From Paulownia fortunei (lineage: Eukaryota > Streptophyta > Magnoliopsida > Lamiales > Paulowniaceae): a stretch of DNA of 64,000 nucleotides. Below the pieces are notes generated by a model that worked only from the letters and a program-made list of their open reading frames with translations, ran no database searches and was not told where the DNA came from. The translations under genes were made by a program, and so were the position numbers. The stretch covers positions 9,119,694 to 9,183,693 of the forward strand of contig CM033120.1 in NCBI GenBank assembly GCA_019321725.1. Reading direction: 5' to 3'. Below, piece after piece: positions 1 to 12,370 of this stretch (position 1 is its first letter; the number at the start of each line of letters is the position of its first letter).

Positions 1-639
1 TTTGTGACTGCAATAAATGAGAAACTATGTGTGCTCACACATATCTGGGAGAAGATGTGATATAAAATGCATGACTTAGTTGAAGTATAGTTTTTATGGC
101 TGCGGGAAAAGCTAAGGCCTTGGGCTTTTGGCCAAGGCTGTTTCAAACACATTGAAGTAGGATTCTAATCCCTTTTTGAGTTTCATTGGTAAAAATGATA
201 AGTTTCTTCCAGTGTTAAGTGTTGAACAGATGTGTGAGCATTTTCCAGGCAATTCTGCTGGTAGAAAACAATTTCATTTTGGTCTCTGGACATCGTAACT
301 TTGCTAGGCCAAAGCAGTGGACAAAAAGAACAGATCTGCTTTATGAGTTTGTGAGCCATCAACCTCATTATTTGATCTTAATTTGAAACCAGTTCCTATC
401 TGGATGTAGCACTTGTAACTTGTCCTATGAAAGAGTCCTTTGAACTTAAATTCTTGCGAATAATTCTGGAGATTAAGTTTTTTGATCAATAAATTAGGTA
501 TTTTGACACTACCAAATATAGAAAGAGATTGGATTTTACGCTCAAATTTTGTTTGGACTTTACCAGCTTCTGCAGTTAGATAACTGGCATGTATTCATTT
601 AAGCCCAGTTGACTGTATTCATTGGACTTCGCTGCTCAG

Positions 640-3600
640 TTATCATTGCTTGAGGATGAAATGCGAAAAGTAGAAAGAGTAAATGTAAGAATACTTCTGC
701 TTATGAATTTTCTCTCTTTCACCTACACTTTTACGAACTTAAATCTTTTTTTCTCTCAAGATTGTCACTGGTTTCCTCTCTGTAACTCGTTAACTGGTGA
801 TTTGCGTAGCTTATTGTGTATACAAACCTTCCAATTATAGACATAAGATTTACTGGTTTTTGTTGTCTGTATGAGTATGGGTAAAATGTTTGCAGAGGAA
901 CAACATAAACAAGTCCAGTTGACTAGAAATGACCCTCCTTGTTTGTTTCTCTTATTTGCTCCCTGGTCTAAATTGTATTTGTTTGTGATTCCTTAAAAGT
1001 GTTACTGTCACCAACTTGCTACTAATTTGTGTAATTCTGTTGTGAATTGGATTGGACAGCTTATGATTAGGATGGTCCAGCTCGTACCAGCCTCACTTCA
1101 GATTTTCTGACGTTAAAAATAATTTAATCTGTAAAACATTTTTTGGTGTATTTTGAACCCAGACGTTTAATGAAAATTTCCAAATACATTTATAAATTAG
1201 CCAAGCAGCTCAAGGTTTACTTCAAGAAAAAAAAATACCAAGCTTGAGCGATTTTTGAGGCTTACGCCTATTGTGGCACTCTAAAGCTTAGATTGAGAGG
1301 CTCATTATTACCAGGTTTTGTATGTGTAATCTATGGTGTGCAAGCTGTGTTCACCGCCTCCAGCATGAAATTAAGGGATTCACATGTTGTGGAATGATCT
1401 TGCACTCTAGAGGGACAAGCATGTCAAAGGGGACAATATGTTACACCATATATGCCTATAGTTTGCTTGAATACTCCTCTCAGCAGGAAAAGTTCTGATG
1501 GCATTATGTTTCACATAAGTCAAATCCCTGGCCCTGGTCCATTAGCTTGGATCAAGGCAGAATGTCTAAGATGCTGAAAGAATTTCATCTTTGACATTGC
1601 ACAATAATATATTTGGAAATTTTGGTGTCCCGATCTGTCGTGACTATGCATGGGTACCAACATATATATGTGATCAAGAATTGCTTATTTACAAATTGCT
1701 CATCAGGTTGCCTTGATGCTCTCAGGAATGGGCTCAGCATTCGTGGATATCTTTCGCATGGTAAGACCTTTTTGCCCTTAATTCTTTAATATGAATTTAG
1801 AGCCAAGCAGTGTAGTCATGCCTTGATCTGCTTGTAGTTCTATTCGTAATAAAGATGCATCTTTACACACGTCATAATCTTTTCCAAAACATAAATAAAT
1901 TTTATTGCTGGTTAAATGGGGCATAGCAGATGATATAATCAAGTACAACGTGTCTTGGAAATGTGCTACCTTAGTTTGCGTTTCTTGAGATATTATGGCA
2001 GAAATATAGAAGAGCAAATTGGGTTGACATGTCATAGTATGACGACATACAGTATCCATTATAACGGAGCCTGAGGTTATTAAAAACATCTATCCAAGCC
2101 TGCGCACCACGACGACGATTGCTTAGGCAGAATTAGAACTTATTTTCACCACTGAACTCTGTCTGCACTCTCCATTCCACTTTTCTCTCTCTCAATTGTT
2201 CTTGCTGTGTATTTCATTCAGTGCTTGCGTGCACAGTGCTGAGTAGCAGTTAAAAATATTTATACGTTACGCTAATGATGTTTATTGTTTGTTTGTTATA
2301 CATAAAAGATGAAACAAATTTATGCCAACACAAGGTCAAGCTGCATGTGTAGACAGCTTCAGTGGCTGAACCTGCCTGGGATCCTAGGTAATTGCCAAGG
2401 TGCCCAGATCTTTTTAATGACCACTATTAAGGAACTATTTTCCAAATAAGTAAGCATGTGTGGGAGAAACAGGAAGATGAAACAGTTGGCATTTTGAAGA
2501 TCAGTGAATACAGTTTACTTCTGTAATGGTTAAATTACCTTGTCAAAAAATATAACAATATTTTTTTTTTGGCCAACTTTTACTCAAATGAATATAGCAT
2601 GTGCTTTAATATTTTAACGCTAGTTACTTTAATTGGTGCAGGCAAGCTCTAGATGGGAAAAGAGACAAGCCAAAGTCTTGGTGAGAAGTCTGATTGAAAG
2701 TGCAGATTTCTTTTTTTCCTCACTGCGGATGAGATTATGATTATGTGTGGAAGAATTTTTAAGCTTTGTAGGGCTGCTGTAATATGGTAAACGTGGTATA
2801 AAGCAGCACCAGACTAGTAAAAATTCTCATTATTATAAGATTATATACTGCCTTAAATTTCAAGATTCTTACATTCAGATGAATCTGAAAGGATTAGCTT
2901 GGATTGGAAATGCTGACAATGTTACAATATACAAAGCATGATCTCGTTTTCAGTCATCTTAACTATGAATATAATCCAATGTAACAAATAGGTTTCACTT
3001 AGATACATTGCTTGGCTTAAGATGAGTTGCAAACCAGTAGAAACGCCTATTATGTTGTAAAGTAGTGCAAACCCTGTGGCTCACTTAACGACGATTGATC
3101 TTCGAAGGGCACTACATAAGGGTGGGTCATCCCGAGCCGGAAATGTGATATGAGTCCCCGAGTTCTCTCTCAAATAGACTATCGAGAAGGGCGCTCATGT
3201 GAATATTATCAGAGCCAAGGCCTATACATTTATGGAAGTTATCCCCTTCTGTTTTTCCTATTTCCCGTGTTTTTTTTTCTTTTAAAAGAAAGCATACTTA
3301 TCAGCAGTTTTTTAATCATTTAGAAACTCCTAGATGTTATACACATGGATATAATCTTATATGTTGTATACTGCTGTTATTCCCTTATTGTGGACATTGG
3401 TTTTCTTGATAATATGGATTTTGAGCTGATTACTTTTGATAACTAGAGAATGTTTTATTTACCAATTTACCAACTGGTGTCATGAAAAGCCTCTCTATTT
3501 GTTTCAGGAACAAGCTAAAATAAGGATGATGAGGCAGGACTATGATAAATCTCACTCATATTGGAGCCACATTTGGGGCAAGCCAAGAGACTATGAAACT

Positions 3601-5108
3601 ACAGGTAAGAAGGAAAGACTAAATTTCCACAATGCTTCATGGTAGCCTTTCCGATTTTTTTTCTGCTGTACAACAGTCCTTTAGTTGGTTCATGTACATT
3701 TTTCCTTTCTTGGAGTTAATCTCTTACTTGTTTATGGAATATGGACGCAGGAAATGCAAACCTGTTGAATGTTTGATTGCTTTCAGTGTTACCAAATATA
3801 AAATATTTGTATTGATAAACAAAAAACACCAATGAAGCATGAAATACTTGTAGTAATCAAGTCTTAATCAGAATGGACTTATGAGATTTTTTAACTAAAT
3901 ATTTGCAGTGCACACATTCTCGGAATTGATGGACTGTGTTTAATTTGAAATTCCTCAAACTGCTTAAAGGTGCTATATTTTTGTCAATGGTCCCGACTCC
4001 AAAATATTGCATAATTTAATCATTGGACATGCTCTGCAGTATCTGTGGTTTTGGTTTATTGAATATTGATAAATTCCTTATCAGAAGTTATTGACTTAAA
4101 CAAAGCTTAAACTCAAGGTTTGAATCACCACTTTATGTAATGTGATTCTATGCCAAGTTCCTTCTATTGATCATGAAGCCCAATTTTACATGCACACTTT
4201 ATGGCCTTATGTATATAGATAAGAGCTGACTGTACTCTTTTCACTTATAATTTTGAAGATTAACATATTTTGTGATAATTACATCCACCTCCCATGAGGT
4301 TTTTGTCCCAAATACCGAACCTCCCCTGTGGTTTTTGAAATTACATTCCCCTATCCCCGTGTTTGTCTCTGTCTTACAAAGTCCCTTTTATGTGTAATAC
4401 ATCAGCAAAAACATGAACGAGAAATACTTGTCATCCTTGCCTGTGGTTTGCGAATTTTTTGAAACAAAGCGCCTACTCACGTTCCTCGTATGCATTTTCC
4501 ATGCATGTGAGGTCCCTAACTGTATCAAATAAAAGTCTTAAAAATTTTGTGGGCTTTGCTCTTCAAATATAAGTTTAAGATATTTAAAATCAGGGCTTTG
4601 ACATTATGAAATTAGTTCCAGAAGAGTCTAATGGAAGATCGCTGACAGAATTCATGAAATGCCACATATAACATGTGAAAAGAGAAGGTTATGATCTAAT
4701 TGCTTTGCCTTCTCCGAATTAAGTACGAGAATACTTCATAAGAGAAATTTTGTGAAAGTGTTCTCCAATTCTTCTGGGATGAAGAGAGTTGTAAAATTGT
4801 CTTTGTGAATCTGCTGCCATAAGATGAATCTGATTTTCTGGTGGCTCATGGAAGTTACTAGACTTTTGACATTGAACCATTCAATTATTAATAACTGATA
4901 ACATATGTGATGGCAGCTATCTCAGTACATAGCCTTTGTCATTGAAATATATGCTACTGAAGCTTTGGTGGTGGTTGCAGAGGAGGAAGTGAAGGAGAGG
5001 GCCCCACTAGCTGCTGCAGCTGCTTGGAGATGGAGAGTGTATTCTAGAAGGGGTGTCGACAAACCTCCCACCTTCAAACTTCCAGAAGCAGTCTCCAACA
5101 AGGAATAG
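640..5108 (+). CDS. 3' part of a multi-exon gene, unknown conserved-looking protein
   Basis: I do not recognise this protein. Five small exons can be joined with good splice sites and consistent phase: 640-684 (donor GTAAGA), 1707-1760 (acceptor ATCAG, donor GTAAGA), 2642-2680 (acceptor TGCAG, donor GTGAGA; the least certain), 3508-3604 (acceptor TTTCAG, donor GTAAGA) and 4981-5108 (acceptor TTGCAG, stop TAG). The first three are multiples of three, in phase 0; exon 4 ends one base into a codon and exon 5 completes it. The product begins with an acidic/basic helix (LLEDEMRKVERVN), followed by a short Gly/Ala/Met hydrophobic stretch (VALMLSGMGSAF), a charged segment (EQAKIRMMRQDYDKSHSYW) and a basic, Ala/Trp-rich tail (AAAAAWRWRVYSRRG) ending SNKE. 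Upstream exons were not found between 1 and 639 and may lie outside the window. Exon joins are inferred from sequence only. Confidence 0.6.
3070..3225 (+). repeat. Fossil LTR/TRIM fragment in an intron of the unknown gene
   Basis: This GC-richer island stands out from the AT-rich intron. It ends with TATCAGAGCCAAGG (about 3208-3221), which resembles the initiator-Met tRNA primer-binding site used by many plant LTR elements (TGGTATCAGAGCC). Two related motifs, CTTCGAAGGGCACT and ATCGAGAAGGGCGCT, sit about 80 bp apart. No second LTR or target duplication was found, so this is probably a remnant. Confidence 0.3.
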
Positions 5109-5217
5109 TAAACATTAAGTTCGACAGTGCCTTTGTATATTCACCCTTATATATGTAAATGCCAGGTATGCCCGATTCATTCTTCGTGCCATGTATGTAC
5201 AAAATCTTGTAACGTGC

Positions 5218-5223
5218 AATAAA
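5218..5223 (+). terminator. Polyadenylation signal AATAAA of the 5' gene
   Basis: A canonical AATAAA lies 110 bp after the TAG stop at 5106-5108, within an AT-rich 3' UTR. Its spacing suits a plant near-upstream polyadenylation element for the gene ending at 5108. Confidence 0.5.
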
Positions 5224-6985
5224 AAATAATTAGAAACGGAACAAAATTGATGATAGACAAGAACATAAAATCTTACAGCAACTTGCTACAATTCTTGGTA
5301 TAATTTAGAGCCTTGGTCAATGCTTGTGTTTGGATGATGCCGCAGGGATCTTTAATGCATGTAGCCATCAATGCAAAAACAAGTCATGACACCCATACCC
5401 CATCTGCCTATATGACTTGAAATTAAATAATACTAACAATAAACCAGTTAATGTTACTCTTGTGCCCTTCTGTGCAATTTAAAATGCTATATCAGCTCAA
5501 GTTGTTTACCTGTTTAGAATCTTGCTGGACTGAGTTGGCATAAGGTCTCTCCCACGTTTGTACTTGTTTATTATGTTACTGATGCTTATACACAGTTACA
5601 CATATTAAATTGTCTTGTTTGTGTATTATTTCTTCCAATAAGCTTTGGCAGAATACACTGGAATCATCCCACTAATTTGGGGTAAAAGTATAGGTCGTTT
5701 GTGACTATCATTTTCTATGATAGATTGTTAACACGAGCTTTTTTAGCCTAGATCTAGTATGATATTACAAGGTTAATAGATTTATGCCAACATAGTAATA
5801 AATTGCGGACTCGAGAATAATTCGTTAGCTTTTAAAATTTGTAATTTGGTTATTATTTTGGTTAATTTAGAAAAAATCCAATAAAATTATAACAAAATTC
5901 GTGTTTAACATTTGCGGTTAATTCAAGAATATATCAATACAAGATATTTAATTATTTTATAAAAATAATATATTTACGTGTTGTCAATAAAAATTATATT
6001 ATTTAAGAAAAAAATAAAAAGATAAGTTAGCAAAATGTAACTATTCTTAAATAAACTTGGCAATAAACCGTTTTATTAAAGAAAAATTCGAAAACACAAA
6101 ATCTCAACGTTCCATAAATATATTGCGTTTTATTCGAGATATTTTAAAAAAATCGGATAATTTTGTTACAATGGTGCCAAACAAAGTGGACTACAATTTT
6201 AGGAACTCGGAATATCTCCTTCCATTCTTTTTGTTTCTTAAGGTTCAAGTTGGATTTTCACAATGGGATCAGCATGAAATTAAATGTGCTCTTCTGACTC
6301 TCAATGTCTTACACAGATAAGAAATCAAATTTGACTGGACCATTACTTGGGCTCATCATGGTGAAATAAGGTTTGCACCAATACTTTATTTGCAATCAAA
6401 GCCAAGAAAGTTTTGAACTATATTGTCACAAAATGTAGGCTTGCACTATGATTCTCCTTTTTAAGTTATTTATCATTTTAAAGCTGTTGAAAAAACTCCT
6501 CAATATGGCTGTATATTATTAGGATACATTTTCTCTGCATTTGCTTTAATGGTTGGATCATTGCTAAATTATGCTTCTGTTGTTAACCAGTATGATGCCG
6601 ATTAAACGTCGTTATCGGCCATTTTTGTAATTATTTCTGCATTAATCAGTCTCCAAGGTAATGAAAACCTCCAATTATTAGAGAGAGATGAGAAAATATG
6701 GACTTAACTCTTCAAATACATGAAGGGCCAGTTTACACTTAATCATCATCCACTGCCCACCAGTTTTCTTTGGCATCATCATTGAACTCAATCAAAACTA
6801 CAGCAACTGGCAATAATACTGTACAAAAACTAAAATTCAGCTGTTTATAAACTTATATACAATTACAAAATTCTTTCAAATCAGGCAACAAATTCTTGAG
6901 GTAAAAAACACAGGAAAGAGAACAACAACGAGAAATGAAACTAATCTGATAAAAAAAAATAAAAAATAAAAATTATAGCAATATA
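5224..6985. other. Intergenic spacer, no gene seen
   Basis: AT-rich sequence between the end of the first gene and the convergent DUF1685 gene. Open frames here are short and of biased composition, including one of 87 codons at 6057-6320, and show no recognisable motif. No clear transposon ends were found. Confidence 0.5.
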
Positions 6986-7708
6986 TTATCTAAAATTTGA
7001 TGCAACAGTTTGAGCCCAAATTCTGAGATGATCTTTCATGTTGATTTCATTCTGCACCGGTGGGATTCTCCAGTTCATCAGAGGGTTGTTAAATCCCCTT
7101 CTCCTATTCAGAACACCCCATGCTTCAGAAAGATAAGGCCTGGAAACCTCAGCTTTTTCCTCAACTTGTTCATCATCAGCCATTTTGCCCCATTTTTGCA
7201 GCCCTGGAATGATTGAAACCAGGCTTGATGTCTTGTCCTCTTCAGTGAAAACAAATCCCAGGTCCATGAACCCTTTTACCTCCTCAAATTCCAGGGCTGA
7301 TAAGCTTCTGCTCAACCCTTCTCTCCCCTTCTTTGTCCTGTTACACTGTTTCTTCTCGCTCAATTTCTCAGCCTTTTCTTGTCCCGCAACTTCTCTGGAG
7401 AACTCGATGATTTCTTTTCCAGAAAAAATCTTCTGCAGCTTCGGTTTGATGAGGACCGATCTCGGTGAAGCAGCTTTTCCTGCAGCAGCTTCTTCTTTGA
7501 AATAGTTACTTTCATTTAGGCCTAAACACCGATCACTTAACGATCGAATTTGAAGATTTGGCACCCCACAAATCTTTGATTCTTCACTTTCATCGATTCT
7601 TTGATGCACAAACTTGGCTGCAGGAGCTGGAGGGTCATGTTTACACATAAATATTCCACGTTCGAACCAGCAAGAATCGAAGAGATTCAGAACTTCTTCA
7701 GCTTCCAT
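6986..7708 (-). CDS. DUF1685 family protein (first of two paralogues)
   Basis: A single-exon 240-residue ORF read from 7708 to 6986. The DUF1685 signature is clear: a Ser-rich SRSLSALEFEEVKGFMDLG stretch, then FVFTEEDK, the SIIPGLQKWGK block near residues 168-175, RPYLSEAW, and a C-terminal MKDHLRIWAQTVAS tail. The N-terminus EEVLNLFDSCWFERGIF is also shared with the paralogue at 18.1-18.9 kb, which supports this start. DUF1685 proteins are a plant-specific family of unknown biochemical function, usually 200-300 residues, so this copy looks complete. Frame, start and stop are intact and codon use is plant-like. A TATA-like element lies about 95 bp upstream. The plus-strand frames at 7010-7216 and 7185-7505 are shadows of this gene. 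Confidence 0.9.
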   Translation of the reverse strand: MEAEEVLNLFDSCWFERGIFMCKHDPPAPAAKFVHQRIDESEESKICGVPNLQIRSLSDRCLGLNESNYFKEEAAAGKAASPRSVLIKPKLQKIFSGKEIIEFSREVAGQEKAEKLSEKKQCNRTKKGREGLSRSLSALEFEEVKGFMDLGFVFTEEDKTSSLVSIIPGLQKWGKMADDEQVEEKAEVSRPYLSEAWGVLNRRRGFNNPLMNWRIPPVQNEINMKDHLRIWAQTVASNFR

Positions 7709-7798
7709 CTGTTTTTACTGATTTTCTGATGAAAAATTTTGCTGGAGAAAAAAAAAACCAAAAAAAGAAATGATTAAGCAAGTTTTTGTAATGCAAGC

Positions 7799-7808
7799 AA
7801 TATATACT
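7799..7808 (-). promoter_or_regulatory. TATA-like element upstream of the first DUF1685 gene
   Basis: Read on the minus strand the sequence is CAGTATATATT, about 90-100 bp upstream of the ATG at 7708. That suits a core promoter with a short 5' UTR. The second DUF1685 gene has a similar spacing to its upstream ATG. Confidence 0.4.
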
Positions 7809-8649
7809 GTGGATTACAATAATAGTCCTGATTTGATGCGCATATCAATAGAATATTTTTAGTAGTTTATAATAATATGATCATGTCATTCTCCTGTTCA
7901 AATTTATACTGCAAGAACCATTGTCTTTATTCTAATCATTGTAGAGGTAGTTGGCAACTCAAGTCATCAAAATGAAGTAGAAAATTGTGAGGGTAATGCT
8001 GAAAAACGTATATTGGACTGTTTCAAGACTTAGTCGTGAGATTTTTTGTAAACAAGAAGACAAGATTCAGCTTCTTCACTATGTAATATTGGAAGGGTAG
8101 TATAGACATTTTACTTATTCTAGCTCTCTCCATCTCAGAAGAAAATGGATACATATTCTTTGTTTTGAAAATATTTTTTTTTTCTTATTTTTTTTTTCTC
8201 ATTTTACAGTGGACGGGGTTTGCACCTCGTGCATCCAATAACTTTACCCCTTTTAGCCGGGTGACAAACACGTCTTTTAAGATTTTGGTGTTTTTAAGAT
8301 TTTATGAGGTATATGATTTATTTAATATAATTAATTTAACCACAATCAGTTGCATGGAAGCGATGAACATATTTTGATAACCACATGAATACAATATTCT
8401 CTACCTATGTAATTAAATAAATGTCTGATTGACTACAATATAAAGCCAAATTCTATGATCTTTTGTAGTTAGTTTTCTGACAATTCCTCTTGTAAAACAT
8501 AGAAACTATAGTATTTGTTGTTTATTGTTGCTAAATATTTTTGAAAAATCTGTCGAATTAGTACATATTATATTCACAAAAACAGTCAAATTGACTGGCC
8601 AATAGCATAAATTGGACATTTAATTGTGAATAGAGGGATTATAATATTT
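7809..8649. other. Intergenic spacer upstream of the first DUF1685 gene
   Basis: AT-rich sequence with a T-rich tract near 8168-8205. No gene, RNA gene or element ends could be supported. Confidence 0.4.
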
Positions 8650-8965
8650 AGAGGGTGTTTGGAAATCCATTCCAAATGGATTTTTATATATGAAAGTCCA
8701 TTTGTAAAAAAATTATGTGTTTGGTAATTATTTTTGAATAGACTTTTAAAATAAGTCATTTCTCCAAAAGTCCATTTTGGAGAAGTGCAAAATTGTGCTT
8801 TTTGAATTTTTTTTCTTGCACTTCTACTAAATGGACGTTAAAATATATTTATACCAAATAATTAACAATATTTATAAGTATTTTTTTTAAAAATTTCATA
8901 TTAAAAAATTCATTTTATAGATGGATTTTCATTTCAAAAGTGATCTCAAACATATAAATGAAAAG
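8650..8965. mobile_element. Possible MITE with internal hairpin
   Basis: The segment opens with AGAGGGTGTTTGGAAATCC and closes with a weak inverted match around TCTCAAACAT, as in plant hAT-type MITEs. Inside, GTCCATTTTGGAGAAGTGCAA (8771-8791) pairs at about 18 of 21 bases with its inverted partner near 8816-8836, giving a strong hairpin. Terminal repeats are imperfect and no convincing target duplication was seen, so the boundaries are approximate. Confidence 0.35.
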
Positions 8966-10112
8966 TGAGTAGTGTGCTATTGTGCTATTTTTGAAAAGTG
9001 GAGGGGTCAACAATATCCGCACGATTCGAATCCAAATGAAGTTTTGACCATCTATAAGAGAAAATCGAACGCCAATTCCTAATAAATTCTTCCGATTTCT
9101 TCCGGAACAGGTCTAATGCAAATGGCAATAATGAAGATCCAAAGTTTTAAGGTTTTGGGTTGTCCAAATCCATAAGAAGTGTGAATATTTTTCTACTTTT
9201 ATTAATAATTATTAACTGATTTTAATGTAATAATATTCTGGCATAGCTAAAAAAGGAAAAGAAAGAAAAGTGGAGAGTCTCTATGCCACTGGTGCAAATA
9301 GAGATAATTCTCTTAATAAATTATATTGCTGTAGCTTATTACCTAAGCATCTCTTGCAATGCTCCATGGCCAGATTACTATACTTAATAAAGTGTCTTCT
9401 TTTTTCTTAAGTGGACTTAACAATTACTAAATTTACTAGCCACAACATTATTTCTTTAATAACACTTAATTGTAATTAACAATTAGGAACTTACTCAAAG
9501 TTCTCTTTAATCTGCAAAGGGACCAACAAACACCAAGCACTCAGGCTTTGGCTTTTGGATCAAGAGAAGCAACAATGTTCATAGTGGTAGAATTATGTAA
9601 AACTTTCACATTTTTACCAAAAAAGGAAACCAACAAACTAGTTATTGGCCACTATTTAATTAAGCAGATTGGTTGACAAAGTTTTAAGTGGTATTATTAG
9701 GTAGAGATTTTGTATCGTCAAATTTGATCAGACCGCAATATTTCATTGAGCGAATAATTTATACTTATTATAGAAAGTATACACTTTTAAACTATAAATA
9801 TAATTATACTTATAAAGTTATTTATTGAATCTGACAAGACTACATCAGAAGTAAATTAAAAAAAAAAAACAAATTGAGAACATATCCACTCAAATTCAGC
9901 ATGCTTTTAGAAAGCTCTATATAGCATACATACACCTTTAGGATGTCAAGGAAATATTCTTTTGCTTCATTTTTTTTTTAAAAATAAAAAATGAGTGGGA
10001 AGAGGGATTGATCTTATATATGTATGGCACGTAATATTGCAATTTGCGTCAAGTCTACTCATTCATATTTGAAAGTATTCTACTCTCCATTGTAAGAGTT
10101 GAAGCTAAAAAT
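8966..10112. other. Intergenic spacer before the hAT element
   Basis: AT-rich non-coding sequence. No supported gene; scattered short A and T tracts only. Confidence 0.4.
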
Positions 10113-10120
10113 ATTTTTAC
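10113..10120. repeat. Left 8-bp target-site duplication of the hAT element
   Basis: ATTTTTAC immediately precedes the terminal TAGGGGTGG. It matches the right flank ATTTCTTC (17054-17061) at 6 of 8 positions. Confidence 0.55.
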
Positions 10121-10768
10121 TAGGGGTGGACATCGGATCTAAGTAGCACGAGTTCAGATAGTACGGGTTGGATTGCATATTTTACTATTTAATACCAATT
10201 CGATATACTCGGGTACTTGATATGATGAATTTTTTATTTTTTATTTCTTTTTTAATAAATTAGCTATGTAAGGTATAGGTAAGCAGACATGAATAACTCT
10301 TTTCTTTCTTTCATCGTGGCTTCCTCTACCACCTCGTCTTCTTCCTTTTTCCTCTATTCTCATCTTCATATGTTGCCATAGAGCCACTGCTTCTTCTTCT
10401 TTAGATCCAACTGTGCACCTAAACTTGATCACAATTCATGAACTATCGGGTTAAGATTCGAAAAATCCTAACTATTAACCTTAACCGGCAGATGACGGTT
10501 AAGGGCCAATTCAAGAACCAACGGTTCCGGATCGATTCTAGGCGTGGTTAACCGTCGATTTTGAACCCCTTAACCATTTTTTAAAAAATTGAAGTTAAAT
10601 TTTAAAAAAATATTATTAATTAAAATTTAACTCCACAAATTTTTAAAAATAAAAAAATGGCTTAAATTTAAATTTAAGTTGCCTACATATCCTCTTAGGG
10701 TGTAGAGGAATTAAAACCCACATACTTCTCTTACCTTTTACCCTTTTTACCTTAGGGACTAACGTGGC

Positions 10769-12365
10769 TCAATCACTCCCATCCATTCCCATCGTCGTGT
10801 TTGTTTCTTTCGTGTCTAAGTCATCTAAATTTTGCATATCTTGTATTCGTTTTTTGGCCTTCGTCCAATCGCCGAGACATGATTGAACTTCTAAAAATTT
10901 GGGAGACATGTTTGAGCATTTTTCTCTCAATATGTTACCTCCCGCGATAAAAACTTGCTCCACAATAACTGTTGAGATGGGACAAGTAAGAACCTCATCG
11001 CCATTACGGACAAAATTAGGTAAGTCCGTGTTTTGTGCGACCACTCTTTTATTAAACTCAAATGTCAAATTCTACATCATCATCTGCCTTATTAAACTCA
11101 AAAGTAATGTTTTGTCCATTCTTTTATTAAAAGTTGTGCCTTAGTAAATCTTGAACTACTACTACTAGTATTTTGGGTTACAAGTTGAGTAACTTGTCTC
11201 CATACTTTAAACTATATTTACTATAAGTTTAAATATATTCTAACATTATGTACAATAAATACGAGATATTTTGGGTTACAAGTTGAGTAACTTGTCTCCA
11301 TACTTTAAACTATATTTACTATAAGTTTAAATATATTCTAACATTATGTACAATAAATACGAGATTAGGAGAATAGTCATTTTTAGTAGGAATTAAAACA
11401 TCATAATACATTGTTAATAGATCTTGTAAACCATATAATTTAAAATTAGAGTCAAAAGCAATATCAACTAAATTAATTTTTGGAATGTTCAAAAAATATT
11501 TTTCCTAATTAGTTTTTATTGTTTCAACACAATATTTTAAAATTTCGTCACTAGAATATTCATTTAAAACTGTTGCAATATTGCAACAATTAACTAATAC
11601 TAAATGAGCAGTTGGATAATAAACTTGCGATAATTGTAAGGTGGCGTCATTAAATTTTTTTAAAATGCTACAATTTTTTTCACATACTGCACATTAGCTT
11701 GAAAACAAGTACACATTATTAACATTTTGCATAAAATATATATATAACAATTATTTATAATCAAAAGATTCTTGTAATAATAAATATGTTAAATCCCAAT
11801 AGGTTAGAACATCCCGTGAATTTTTTTTTCATACCATTCACCTTGCAAAATGTAGTCCATTATTTTATAACTTGTAGATGTGACCACAAATAAGCAATTG
11901 CTTGCTTAATGGGTCTAGGTTGAAATTATAAATGTCTTAACCCATCTTGTACACACAAATTTAAAACGTGTCATATACATCTAATAAGAAAAAAATTACT
12001 ACCAATTTGATGGCTCACAAACAACTTAAGATCTTCAATACTAACAATATTTGAACTAGCATTGTCAAATGGTATTGAAATATTTTTAGAAGTTAAATTA
12101 TATTATTCTAATATTAATAATATCATTTGAGAAATGTTCTTAGTTGTGTGGCGCCTCATTGAACACTTTGTATGAAAGTAACTTTTTTTAAATTGACCAA
12201 GAATCATTAATCCAATGACAAGTAATATTCATATATGAATGAGTTTGCCAATGGTCACTCCAAATATCAGAACATAAAGAAACTTTATTTTTTTACATTA
12301 ACAAAATTATTTAATTAAATATTTTTTGCCTTTAGTATATAACTTTTTTAGTGTGCGTGTGAGTG
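10769..12365 (-). pseudogene. hAT transposase, central and C-terminal part (decayed)
   Basis: Reading from 12365 down, the minus strand shows hAT transposase motifs in broken frames: CSDIWSDHWQTHSYMNITCHW (about 12280-12215), a ThrTyrLeuLeuLeuGln segment DLTYLLLQESFDYK (about 11805-11760), and DATLQLSQVYYPTAHLVL (about 11650-11600). The C-terminal hATC dimerisation region is an ORF at 11068-10769 with VLTCPISTVIVEQVFIAGGN and NMSPKFLEVQSCLGDWTKA. In intact hAT proteins this block carries the conserved Ser-x-x-x-Glu-x-x-Phe-Ser/x-x-Gly-Gly pattern. Several in-frame stops and a 98-bp tandem duplication at 11170-11365 break the frame. It joins its N-terminal half at 15554-16101 across the nested LTR insertion. 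Confidence 0.75.
11170..11365. repeat. 98-bp tandem duplication inside the hAT element
   Basis: The sequence starting ATTTTGGGTTACAAG at 11170 repeats at 11268 with no difference that I can see, ending at ACGAGAT (11365). The 98-bp period is not a multiple of three, so it adds a frameshift to the transposase remnant. The identity points to a recent event or an assembly artefact. Confidence 0.8.
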
Positions 12366-12370
12366 TGGTT

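Noticed and set aside
183..489. Two 61-codon minus frames
   Set aside because: Within non-coding or intronic DNA of the plus-strand gene; no motif or splice support.
7010..7505. Two plus-strand open frames of 68 and 106 codons
   Set aside because: They lie opposite the DUF1685 gene 6986-7708 and are shadows of its coding sequence.
9015..9035. GATTCGAATCC resembling a tRNA B box
   Set aside because: No cloverleaf, A box or anticodon arm at proper spacing.
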